Positions 19,945 through 31,804 of a stretch of 64,000 nucleotides of DNA are shown here, one piece after another. Positions within the stretch are counted from its first letter, which is position 1; the number at the start of each line of letters is the position of its first letter. The DNA is taken from NCBI GenBank assembly GCA_012064385.1, contig QRDG01001358.1:248001-312000 (forward strand), in the 5' to 3' direction. Source of the DNA: Puccinellia tenuiflora. Taxonomy: Eukaryota > Streptophyta > Magnoliopsida > Poales > Poaceae. Both the position numbers and the translations under genes were made by a program. Under the pieces are notes generated by a model. The model had not been told where the DNA came from and searched no databases. It was given only the letters and a program-made list of their open reading frames with translations.

Positions 19945-20256
19945 TACGAGCTCTCTGAAAGACCGTACTCAGTGTTCATCAAGTGGCGAGCCTTCTGGAA
20001 ACTTTGGCCAATTGTTTAGTAGTATTTCTGTGCTACCGTTGGTCTCTCATGCTACGAAGATGGGCTAAACTTTGTTGGACAAACGCCTAATAATGCTGAA
20101 TTTACACACTCTACCTGGGGCTGCCCCGGCCCAGAGCTGGTGTTTGGCTCTATACTTCTTTGCATATTGCTAGTAGCCTCTTTCTTGGCTTGGTTCTTTC
20201 ATGTTCTGAGCTGTTGCTCTCGTTAGTAGTCCGGTAAAAACGAGTGCGGACGAACA
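19945..20256 (+). other. 3' flank of the RRM gene
   Basis: Probable 3' untranslated region of the second RRM gene. No further gene is seen. Confidence 0.4.
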
Positions 20257-20633
20257 GTGCCCGGGCACACATGCTCCTGCTTTTTTCGAAAAATTCAAAA
20301 ATAGTAAATCATTACCAAAAATTCTAAAAAAAATTGGAGTCATAGGTATATAAGTTCTTCACATCCCTGCAAATTCTCAGAATCAAATGAAATTTTATTT
20401 GCACTGTATGAAAAAGACAAAATCAGCATTCCGAAAAATGGGTTTCAGATCTAGATCTGACAGATTATTTTGTCTTTTTCGCCCAGTGCAAATAAAATGT
20501 CATTTGATTCTGAGAATTTGCAGGGATGTGAAGAACTTATATACCTATGACTCTAATTTTTTTTAGAATTTTTGGTAATGATTTACTATTTTTTGATTTT
20601 TTTTTAAAAGCAGGAGCATGTGTGCTCGGGCAC
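20257..20633. mobile_element. Foldback MITE, almost perfect hairpin
   Basis: A 377-bp segment whose left arm starts GTGCCCGGGCACACATGCTC. The right arm ends in its reverse complement with one change in the first 20 bases. Pairing extends through ATTTACTATTTTT, ATACCTATGACTC and the AAATAAAAT region almost to the centre (about 20440-20465, AGATCTAGATCT). It has no coding capacity. Both arms are similar enough to form a long RNA hairpin if transcribed. Confidence 0.85.
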
Positions 20634-23011
20634 ACTTAGGAGTTTTGCGGTAAAAACTGGTTACATGTATCCCAAGTTCCCCGCTGGAATGTTTATGTAT
20701 TTTTCGCCCGCTTTCATAAAAACAAGGTAATGAAGGTACATTGGTCCTAGAATCTTCGCGGCAACAAGTGCTATAGTTATACTTGGATTTGGATACACCA
20801 TTAAGGCATGTATCAGCTATGCTATGGTTTGATTAGTATGAATTGGCCCACTGAAGCACCTCTAAGGCATGTGCTCACCGTCTCTTAACACGTTATCATA
20901 TGAGTAATAAAAATTTAAGATACAACTAGTACCATGCATTGTTTCTTGTGAGTTGTATCTACATTTAATGATTTGTGCCTCATGCATGCATATGATTGGG
21001 TTAAAACATTTTTTTGCCTATAACCACATGCAAAGCTTATATGTAAGGTACAAGTTCAATCTCTTTCTTCATTAACTAGCATGTCACATAAGCAAAATGC
21101 CTATAAAACCGTGCTAAGAAACCACCATTGGCATAGGCCTAAATGCACAAGCTAAGAAACCATGTTGATGGGTATAAATGGTTAGAAAAATAAATTATGC
21201 GCCTACTCAAAAAGACTTTCGTCCTGCTTGCCAAATAAACCACACGGGCGATACAAATTGATGATAAAACCTCTTACAAATCAGATAAAAATTAACAAAA
21301 AATACAGGAGTAGCCATACTCGAAACACCCGAGATAATTACAAGAGAGGTGCCACTACGCCTCCTTATGAATACACCGACGTTCGCGCCACACCCACCAA
21401 GGGAGCCATCTCATTATCTTTATGCTTTCGTAAAGAAAAATTATGGTGGAATAACTTTTTGAATTAGTTTATGAAAGAGCCCAATGCAAAAAATGCATGT
21501 TGGGTCTTTGAAACATTACAAATCATTTTGATAATAATCTGTTTGATCTGGGTTCGAATCTGTATAGCCCTAGGGGCTTCTGGCTGATGCTTCTGCCAAG
21601 TTTTTGTTCTGGCTCCAGCAATAATATTAAGGGTTCTTTCCCAAAGCGGTTACGCGTAGCAGGCTCATTCATCGAGAATCAAAATCATAGAGACGGCAAA
21701 AAAAGAATTTCTATCAAAATAATAGAAAGAAGGATCTCTTCCCTGATTTGAATCTCGTCCTTTAAATAGGATATCTCTATACTTACCTACAATAACTTCA
21801 ATTATTCAGTAGATAAGTATAATTAGTAGTTTGCTTGTATTTACATTATCCAAATTGATACACTTTAAAAATAAAAAATAAGTCAAAGTGATAAATCAAT
21901 TTATTTGCTCGTGTAGGGATTCAAAACAATGTATGTAGTAGGTGTAGTGATGTCTCCTCATTCTTTCATAAAAAACGATACAATAAGGCTAGCTAGGCTT
22001 AGCCGTGAAGATCTTCATTAGGCTTCATCGACATCTACTCCCGCTACAGAGTGTCAGTAGGAATTCAATCGAGATCTAAAGTCTTAGATCTATATCTATT
22101 AGGTCTAGATCTGGATGTGATCCTTTTTGCTTGTATCTTCATAGACAGATCTTGGTTGTTCCATGTAAGGCATTTTGTTTTCCATGCGCGTAACCCTACA
22201 GAACATTCTTGTTATCATAATTAACTAAATCCAATTATGCCAATATCCAGTTATAATTTGTTACCCAATAGTGTCTTATTATCTATGTAGAGATACCGGA
22301 AGTGACACTATGGCCCGGTCCATTATTTTGCATTGATTTAAAAACTTGTTTTTCGTTGGTCCGTTTTGTTGTTATTTGTGTTTTAATATATTTTCCACAT
22401 TGGACATTTAATCTCTTGTGTTTGGCGAGCTGGGAAGCTTGACAACCTTCCTTGAATGTTGGGTAAGGTGTTTTATGTGTTTTGTGCCTACTTCATACTC
22501 TTTGCGTATTGTATTCGATAAACCTTGGTTCACCAAGTGAAATTTGCTATATAGTGATACATCATACCTTCCATTGGGGTATCCCAACGGTAGTTATTTA
22601 CACCATCAGCTACACTTCAAAACATGGATTTGTGGTCTCCCGCTTTCTAGTGCCAACAAACTAGATGCAGGAGATATGTTCTTGTGTTAATTTTTAAATA
22701 GCTATTTCAAATTTCACTTCATCAAGATGACAAATCCAACCGTTGTCAGTAAATTCAGCCAAAAATAACCCATTATAAGAAGTAATTTGGATCAATGATC
22801 TAGGTTATATATCTCAACGCCCTACGTCAAGGTGTTGAGATAGTCAGACGCTTAGCTAGGTTCAAGTAGGGTGTCGAGGTTGCAGGACCGTTGATGTGGG
22901 CAAACTTCGTTTTGCACAAATGCTCGATCACTAATCTTGCTCAATTGTTTTGCACAGACAATCCATTACAGCAGGCTCCTGTTTTTTCACACAACTAGTG
23001 GACGCGGACAG
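20634..23011. other. Unclassified AT-rich intergenic DNA
   Basis: About 2.4 kb without a supported gene, RNA gene or clear repeat boundary. Short frames (for example 21228-21467) lack recognisable domains. It ends at the outer retrotransposon's target site TCCGC (23012-23016). Confidence 0.4.
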
Positions 23012-23016
23012 TCCGC

Positions 23017-24536
23017 TGATGGTGTAGTTGATGGAGTTGGGTGGTGCCCGAAGCGAAGGCATGGATGTAGCAAGTAGCAGTTTTCGCTCAATTAAGAACC
23101 GAGATTTAATCGAAACAGTAGGACTTTGAAATCAACAACGAGGTGCACGTCAACGATCTCTGTCGCTTAACAGTTGACGAACGTGGATCTGCACACACTC
23201 AAACAATTACTTTGCCCCCAACTGCAGGAAGGTTGTCAATCTTCCCGGTCTGCTGAAAACAAAGCGGTTAAACATATAGTGTAGTGAATGAATTTATGGA
23301 AACAGACCAACGAGCAAGTGAATATGAAAAATGAGTAAACGAGGTTGTAAACAATATAAAAAAGATGGACCGGGGGCCATGGGTTCACTAGTGGTGTCAC
23401 TCCAATAAATAAAATACTCATATGATGGGTAAACAAATTACAGTTAGGCAATTGACAAGATTATGACACAAACTTAATCTAGCTATATCAAAGTGTTCAT
23501 CATAATATTCATATAGGCATCACAACAAGGAACAAAGACCGTCATGCAACTGCATCTTGTCTAAAAAGTCCACCTAGGGATCGCTATCCAGCCTGTCACC
23601 CATCGGTATTAAGTTGCAAGCAACAGATAATTGCACTAAGTAAAGTGTATGATGTAAGCAATATTTATAATCACGTAGACATAAACACCGTTATTTTTCC
23701 CTTAGTCGCAACAGCACACCCCTGTCCTTAGATGTTTCTGTCACTTGTGCCCAGGCACATGAGGGGGCATGAACCAACTATCTAGCGTAAATACTCTCTC
23801 TTGGAGATACAAGCAATCACTTGGCCAAAGTAACTACGCACATTGAAGAGCATGCAAGAACATAAATTAACATATAAGAACCATGCACAATCTGATCATA
23901 ACTTCATAATCCATCGGATCCCAACAAACACATCATATAGCATTACAAATAGTCGATCTTGATCATGTGGGCAACTCACAAGATCATAAACATGAACCAC
24001 AAGGGAGAGAGACAACCACTACCATGGACCCGTAGTCCAAGGTGGAACTACTCACACATCATCCCGGCGGAAGGCATGGCGATGTAGAGCCCTCCGGGAT
24101 TGATCTCCCCTCCGGCAGCGTGCAGGGAATAACTTCAGAATCTCCCCGAATTAGGTTTCGAGGTGGCAGCGTCTTCGGGATGGAGTTCGTGGAAAATAAT
24201 CATCGCCCCAATGTTTTTAGGGTAAAAGTAATTTCATAGGCGTCGGAGGGGGGCGAGGGGACCCACCAGGAGCAGGGGCGGGTCCCAGCCGTGGGCTCAC
24301 CTCTGGCCGCGGCTGCTGGTCATCCCTGCCCTGGGGGTGGCCCCTCAGAATATTTGCATAAATGGATTTTCTGAAATAGAAAACAGCAAAAATAGGAAAC
24401 TGGCACTGACATCTTGTCAATATGTTAGTTCGACAAAAAGCCTAAAAATGGTATAATAAGATGATAAAAACATGTAACAATGATATATAACTAGCATGGA
24501 TCAATCAAAAATTATAGAGACGTTTGACACGTATCA
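23017..24536 (-). repeat. 3' LTR of the outer element
   Basis: 1520 bp, ending GACACGTATCA before the purine tract. It is 77 bp shorter than its partner, largely through one deletion near 24345 where GCCCCTCAG joins directly to AATATTTGC. Several substitutions against the right LTR make it older than the array nested within. Confidence 0.9.
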
Positions 24537-25328
24537 GCATCCCCAAGCCTAACTCTTACTCGTCCTCGAGTAGGTAAGTGATAAAAAAGATATTTTTTAT
24601 GAGACATGCTACCACATAATCTTGATCAAAGTAGTAATATAAAGCACATGATATGAATAAAGTGATCCAAAACAAATTATATAGTTGATAATAAGAAAAC
24701 AATGAGTAACCAAGTTGCATTATCTAAGCAAAACCCTCCATGAATAGTATTTTGGAGACATGAAAGCATAAAGATTGACATAACATGAAAGTCCTCAAGG
24801 TAATATTTTCTTGTCAAAAGTGTTTGAAGTCAATACATAGGAAGATGCAAGTTTCAGCATTGCTTCAACTTTCAACATGTTTATCTCATAGATAAAGTCA
24901 ACATAAAGAATCATGATTAAGCATAAAGATGCAATATAATCAACTACAACCAGAGTTAGTGTTGCAAGCTTGCTTTGAGTAGACGGAGAGAGAAAAGGAA
25001 AACTGACTCGACATGAATAGTAAAAGAAAGGCTCTTTGCAGAGGGAAGCAGGGATTAATCTTGTGCTAGAGCTTTTTAAATTCTAAAAATAGAAGTAAAA
25101 CAATTTTGAGAGATGCATGCTTTCGTCAATGAATCTATAGCAAAGAAATCCATTAGTCCCCCATACCAAGCAAGGATTTTAGATTTTTGAGAGCGGCTCC
25201 CATAGAGGAACGAGATCATTCCTCTTTCTCCTTTGTTTATCACTAGCCAATGTTTGACTGATTCCTCAGATACAATGTGTGAAGGAGATATTAATCTTGG
25301 TTGAATTTATATTTTGCGGGCTGGGAAC

Positions 25329-26836
25329 TGATGTCTACTACACACTTCTATTCTTGTAGACTTGTTGGGCCTCCAAGCGCAGAGGTTTGTAGGACAACGG
25401 CAAATTTTCCTTAAGTGCGTAACCCAAGGTTTATCGAATCCACGGGAGGTAGAGGTCAAAGATATCCCTCTCAAGCAACCCTGCAATTAAGATACAAGAA
25501 GTCTCTTGTGTCCCCAACACACCTAATACAATTGTCAGTTGTATAGGTGCACTAGTTCGGCGAAGAGATGGTAAAATGCAAGTGATATGGATGGTAAAAG
25601 GTGATTTTGTAATTCTGTAATAAAAATGGCAGCAAGCAAACAAGTGACAAAAGTGACTAAAAACGGTGTATCAATGCTTGGAAACAAGGCCTAGGCTTCA
25701 TACTTTCACTAGTGACTACTCTCAACATCATTAACATAATTAAACACATGATAGTTCCCACAAAAACACATGCATGGTAGACGTTACTCGGAGATCATTC
25801 TTTTGTGGATCAAATAGGATGAGAATTGCGTAGGGCTACGAAAAGCACACCTTAAAGTTTGTATTCCACATCTATGAACACTTCATGCTGTCACTATCTG
25901 CATCCAAAGATAGTACTAACAAACACCACAACCTATTTCTTGAATAGTCTCTTTCTTCAATAACACAAGCATCAAGAAACCTCATGATCTATTCAATCCA
26001 ACAATAAAGAACAAACTGATGATGAAGATCCTTCCAATCTATTATCCATGGAGTCACACACGGCACCCACACTATCACCGAGATACCGTGATCACAACGG
26101 TGACTCCGGAAATTGTACTAAATAACACCACTTGAGCAACATCATATCCATTACACATAGGGAAACATCATGTATTCAACTACACTAACAAAGCTCATGA
26201 TCACAACGAAGATCACAGCATGGGAGAGAGAGATAACCACATAGCTACTTGTATAAGCCTCAGCCCCAGTGAGGGACTACTCCCTCCTCATCGCGGGAAG
26301 CAGCGGTGTCGATGGAGATGGCTTCGGTGGTCGATCCCCGTCCCGGCAAGGTGCCGGAACAGGTCCTTCTGAACCCCCGAAACTTGTCGACGATGGCGGC
26401 GGAGCTCTGTATCGTATTTCGGAAAATCCTTCGGGGGTTAGGGTTTTTAGGTCGAGGATGATTTTATAGGCGTCGGAGGCGGCCGAGGGGTGCACCACAG
26501 GGCAGGGGCGGGTCCCACCTACGGGTGGACCCTAGGCCGCGGCAGGGGGCCGCCCCTGGCCTGTGTGGGTTCCCTAGAGTCGCCCTTCTGGCTCCCTTCC
26601 TCATTTCTCCAATAAAAAATTGTCGTAAATTTTCGTCCAATTCCGAAAATATTTGCAGAAGTAACTTTCTGCAACAAAATCAGCACAAAAACAGGGAACT
26701 GGCACTGGGTATCTTGTCAATAGGTTAGTCCGACAAAATGTATAGAAATGATGTAATATGATAGTAAAAACATGTGACAACATCACAAAACTAGCATGGA
26801 TCACTCAAAAATTATAGATACGTTTGACACGTATCA
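25329..26836 (-). repeat. Array LTR 1 (3' LTR)
   Basis: 1508 bp, TGATGTCTAC to GACACGTATCA, followed by the purine tract. Very similar to LTR 2 (a few percent difference by eye), for example in the TTTGTATTCC/TTCGTATTCC position near 25860. Confidence 0.92.
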
Positions 26837-29414
26837 GCATCCCCAAGCTTAACTCCTACTCGTCCTCGAGTAGGTAAGTGATAACAAAATAATTTTTGAT
26901 GAGACATGCAACCAACATAATCGTGATCATGATAGTAATGTAAAGCATAGGATGTGAATGAAGTGATACAAAACAATTGTCTATAGTTGATAACAAGAAA
27001 GCAATGAATAACCAAGTTGAGTCATTCGAGCAAAACCTGTCATAAATAGTACGTTAAAAACATGAAAGCAGTGTGATCCACATATTTGATTAATCCACAA
27101 AGGTAATAGTTCCATGAAAAAAGTGTTTGAGAATCAAAACAAAGAAGATGTAAGTTTTAGCAAAAAGCTTCAACTTCCAACGGTAAAGTCAATATAAAGA
27201 TTCATGTTTAATCTGACGATGCAATATGATCAATGATACCCAGGGTCAATGCTAGATGTTTGCTTTGGTGGATATAAAAGGAAGAGGAAAACTGACTGAA
27301 CATTAAAAGTAAAAGAAAGGCCCTTCGCAGAGAGAAGCAGGGATTAGTCATGTGCTAGAGCTTTTTATTTTATGAAACAGAAGTAAAACAATTTTGAGGT
27401 ATGCATGCTTTCGTCAACGACTTCACAACAGAGAATCTATCTAGTCCCTCATAACAAGCAAGGTTTTTTAGACTTGTGAGAGCAGCTGGTTTTTAGAAGA
27501 GCGAGTACGCTCTTCTTTCTCCTTGGTTTCACCACTGTCCAATGTTTGAGCTGATTTCTCAGATTTGCATTGCGCGGAGGAGAATGGTGAGTTATATTTA
27601 TATTTTTCTTAAGCTGCTCTCGGGTTGATTCAAGTGAAGACGTAATCCATCGACACCGGGTGAAAGGGGGAAAATGACCTTGCTCGTCACAAGTTATATC
27701 TAGCTCTCTACTGCTCCCTCATGAGCTTAAAAACATAGGCACAAAAAGAAGTATTTTGAATTTTTAAAGTTAGCACATGACAAATTTACTTGGAATGGTA
27801 AGAAATACCATGCATAGGTAGATATGGTGGACACAACTGGCATGATAGTTTGGCTTTGGGATTTGGATGCACGAGTGAACCATACACTCAGTACGAATTT
27901 TTGGGCTTAGCAAAGAAGGTATTTGAAGCAAACATCTAAAATTAACCGGTAACAGAGTAGCATAAGACATTTATCAATCATAACCCTAAAGCTCCACATC
28001 GTCTCCAATGTTGAACAACAATTCTTTTGATGGAAAGATTAGCTTAATGAATTAACAACTAAGAAACACCACACAGTTTCAAGTTTTTAACAGTATTTCT
28101 TTACTAATCAATTCCACTCAAATAACCAGCAAGTTTAAGCATTCATCTTAATATCTCAAAACAAATGAGAAGTATCAATTGTCCACACAATGATCTACAA
28201 TACTATGCAGGCTTTCATTTTATTCCAATATCACATGCATAGCATTTTACTGATCTAACACATTAACCAAGCAACCAAAACAACTCTCTAACAAATATAA
28301 GTGAAGAACAAGAGAGTTTAACATCAACCACTAGCAGCTCTAAATAAGATAATAGCTAAAAGCGAGAGCTTACTAGCAAACAAACAGTAGCTAAGAATAC
28401 TCAACAAGATATAAGCGAAGCACAGGAGTATTCAAATGAAAAAGCGGAGCGTGTCTCTCTCCCACACAAATAAAGCAAGGATCAAACAAGCATATGACCA
28501 GCAAACAAACAAACAAAAAAACCTGAAATTAAAAAGATGCTCCAAGCATAGCACATAATATGTAAAGTGATAAAAACTTAGTTCAACGAAAACGACCTCA
28601 TGATAGTCGATGAAGAAGAGGGGATGCCTTGGACATCCCCAAGCTTAGACGCTTGATGGTTCTTGATATTCAGAGGGGGTGCCATGGGGGCATCCTCAAG
28701 CTTGAGCTTTGATCCATCTTCAATTTCTTCATGTTCCTCTCCTCTCCTTTGGAACTTAAAAACTCCCTTCACACAAAACTTCTCATAAACTGATTAGAGG
28801 GTTAGTGCTCATAAATTAAAATGCACATGTGTTCAACTCAAGACAAATTACAAACAACTTTATTGGGCATTAGCTACTGTTTACTAAGCCTTAGTGTGGC
28901 ACTCCTTTTCTAGAGTATCACATTTGACGATAGTAAAAGAGACGAATACAAATAAAAGCAGAATCTATAAAAAACTGAACATTCTTTAAAGATCGAATTG
29001 TTCAAGCCACTTCTGTATCTCAAATCAGAAAAGTCAAAACTAACGAAAGATAGATAAAAGTATAAGGCTTGCTATCTAAAAATTTCAAAAAAATATAAAA
29101 TTAATAGGATTTTTAGATTTTTGAACAGTGAAGGACAAAATTCTGTTTCTGGACAGCAAAACAACACCTCGCACTTTCAATGCATTAGAGGCTAAACTTG
29201 GCACAAAAAACTAAAAAAAAAAGATACAATTAAGTTGCTACAGAGGCAACAACTCCGTGACTCAAGAAAAGCAAAAAACAAACTGAAAGTAGAAGATGGG
29301 TTGTCTCCCAACAAGCGCTTTTCTTTTAAGTCTTCTAGCTAGGCATGGTAATTTTAATGATGCTCTCATAAGAATAAGAGTTGGAACGCAAAAGAGAGCA
29401 TCATGAAGCAAATA

Positions 29415-30158
29415 TCAAACACATTTAAGTCTAACTCTCTTCCTATGCATAGGCATTACATAAGAAAATAAATCATTGGAGCATAAAGCATTAAGCATAG
29501 AAAGGCAAAGCAAGTGCAACATTAAAACCTTCAACATAAAGAGGGGAAACTCCATAAGATGAAAATTTATAAAACCACGCTTCCCTCTCTCATAATAACT
29601 TTCAGTAGAATCATAAGAAAACTCAATAACATAACCATCACATAAAGCATTTTTCTCATGATTCACATGCATAAAAGTATAATTATTACTCAACACATAA
29701 GTAAAATCTTTCTCATTAGTAATAGTGGGAGTAAAACTATCATAGCCATCATTGTAATCATCATAAATAGGAGGCATATAATAATCGTAATAAACTTTTT
29801 TCTCAATAGTAAGTGGACTGAAAATATCACATTCATCATTATAATCATCATATATTGGAGGCAAAGTATCATCAAAGCAAATTTTCTCCTCAAAACTTGG
29901 GGGACTAAAAAGATCATATTCATCAAAACCAGCTGCCCCAAGCTTAGAATTTTCCATAGAATTAGCAATAATGGTGTCCAAAGAATTCATGCTAATAACA
30001 TTGCTACTATAATGATTATTATGCAAATAAAGTTCCATAGGTTTTTTAATTTTCTCTTCAAAAGCATCATGACCAATTTCAGGATAGAGTTTATAAAGCT
30101 CTCTCATTTTTTGTTGTTTTCCATTAAACCGAACTAGTGAAATAAAAACAAGAAACAA
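29415..30158 (-). CDS. Retroelement ORF of unknown function with repeated acidic-aromatic modules
   Basis: 247 residues, minus strand, about 140 bp from the LTR, in the place where gag would start in an autonomous element. Two modules of about 32 residues are visible: DLFSPPSFEEK...DTLPPIYDDYNDE and DIFSPLTIEKK...YYMPPIYDDYNDG, with a third partial SFTPTITNEK. The N-terminus has a basic KMRELYKLYPEIG segment. The C-terminus is hydrophobic (HLMEFPLFMLKVLMLHLL) and ends PMHRKRVRLKCV. There is no zinc knuckle, protease or polymerase motif. Similar frames are common in Triticeae non-autonomous elements from memory; function is unknown. The start at 30158 is the first Met; the frame could begin slightly downstream at KMREL. 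Confidence 0.6.
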   Translation of the reverse strand: MFLVFISLVRFNGKQQKMRELYKLYPEIGHDAFEEKIKKPMELYLHNNHYSSNVISMNSLDTIIANSMENSKLGAAGFDEYDLFSPPSFEEKICFDDTLPPIYDDYNDECDIFSPLTIEKKVYYDYYMPPIYDDYNDGYDSFTPTITNEKDFTYVLSNNYTFMHVNHEKNALCDGYVIEFSYDSTESYYERGKRGFINFHLMEFPLFMLKVLMLHLLCLSMLNALCSNDLFSYVMPMHRKRVRLKCV

Positions 30159-30205
30159 AAAGATTTAATTGCAAGATCTAAAGTAGATACCTTCAAGCGC
30201 TCACC

Positions 30206-30289
30206 TCTCCGGCAACGGCATCAGAAAAGAGCTTAATTGCCGGAGGATGTGAGTGCCGTTTACCTTACCTCCCCGACAACGGCGCCAGA
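30206..30289 (-). other. Primer-binding site and an upstream degenerate duplicate
   Basis: The functional site adjoining LTR 2 is TCTGGCGCCGTTGTCGGGG on the minus strand (30271-30289), the type usually assigned to tRNA-Asp. A second, weaker copy CTGATGCCGTTGCCGG lies at about 30209-30225. Both are followed by AGCTT-like sequence, so a segment of about 66 bp around the primer site is duplicated. The same pair occurs in the second unit (about 35171 and 35233). Confidence 0.7.
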
Positions 30290-30297
30290 AATTAGCT

Positions 30298-31804
30298 TGA
30301 TGTCAACTACACACTTCTATTCTTGTAGACTTGTTGGGCCTCCAAGCGCAGAGGTTTGTAGGACAGCGGCAAATTTCCCTTAAGTGAGTAACTCAAGGTT
30401 TATCAAATCCACGGGAGGTAGAGGTCAAAGATATCCCTCTCAAGCAACCCTGCAATTAAGATACAAGAAGTCTCTTGTGTCCCCAACACACCTAATACAA
30501 TTTTTAGTTGTATAGGTGCACTAGTTCGGCGAAGAGATGGTAAAATGCAAGTGATATGGATGGTAAAAGGTGATTTTGTAATTCTGTAATAAAAATGGCG
30601 GCAAGCAAACAAGTGACAAAAGTGACTAAAAACGGTGTATCAATGCTTGGAAACAAGGCCTAGGCTTCATACTTTCACTAGTGACTACTCTCAACATCAT
30701 TAACATAATTAAGCACATGATAGTTCCCACAAAAACACATGCATGGTAGACGTTACTCGGAGATCATTCTTTTGTGGATCAAATAGGATGAGAATTGCGT
30801 AGGGCTATGAAAAGCACACCTTAAAGTTCGTATTCCACATCTATGGACACTTCATGCTGTCACTATCTGCATCCAAAGATAGTACTAACAAACACCACAA
30901 CCTATTTCTTGAATAGTCTATTTCTTCAATAACACAAGCATCAAGAAACCTCATGATCTATTCAATCCAACAATAAAGAACAAACTGATGATGAAGATCC
31001 TTCCAATCTATTATCCATAGAGTCACACACGGCACCCACACTGTCACCGAGATACCGTGATCACAACGGTGACTCCGGAAATTGTACTAAATAACACCAC
31101 TTGAGCAACATCATATCCATTACACATAGGGAAACATCATGTATTCAACTACACTAACAAAGCTCATGATCACAACGAAGATCACATCATTGGAGAGAGA
31201 GATAACCACATAGCTACTTGTATAAGCCTCAGCCCCGGTGAGGGACTACTCCCTCCTCATCGCGGGAAGCAGCGGTGTCGGTGGAGATGGCTCCGGTGGT
31301 CGATCCCCGTCCCGGCAGGGTGCCGGAACAGGTCCTTCTGAACCCCCGAAACTTGTCGGCGATGGCGGCGGAGCTCTGTATCGTATTTGGGAAAATCCTT
31401 CGGGGTTAGGGTTTTTAGGTCAAGAATGATTTTATAGGCGTCGGAGGCGGCCGAGGGGTGCCCCACAGGGCAGGGGCGGGTCCCACCTGCGGGTGGGCCC
31501 TAGGCCGCGGCAGGGGGCCGCCCCTGGCCTGTGTGGGTCCCCTGGAGTCGCCCTTCTGGCTCCCTTCCTCATTTCTCCAATAAAAAATCATCGTAAATTT
31601 TCGTCCAATTCCGATAATATTTCCAGAAGTAACTTTCTGCAACAAAATCAGCACAAAAACAGGGAACTGGCACTGGGCATCTTGTTAATAGGTTAGTCCG
31701 ACAAAATGTATAGAAATGATGTAATATGATAGTAAAAACATGTGACAACATCACAAAACTAGCATGGATCACTCAAAAATTATAGATACGTTTGACACGT
31801 ATCA
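30298..31804 (-). repeat. Array LTR 2 (middle LTR)
   Basis: 1507 bp. It acts as the 5' LTR of the left unit and the 3' LTR of the right unit, since a primer site lies on its left and a purine tract on its right. No target duplication surrounds it. Confidence 0.92.

Noticed and set aside
29658..30137. A plus-strand 159-residue Ile-rich frame opposite the array ORF
   Set aside because: It is the antisense shadow of the YDDYND-type protein; Asp/Tyr codons read backward give Ile/Val.
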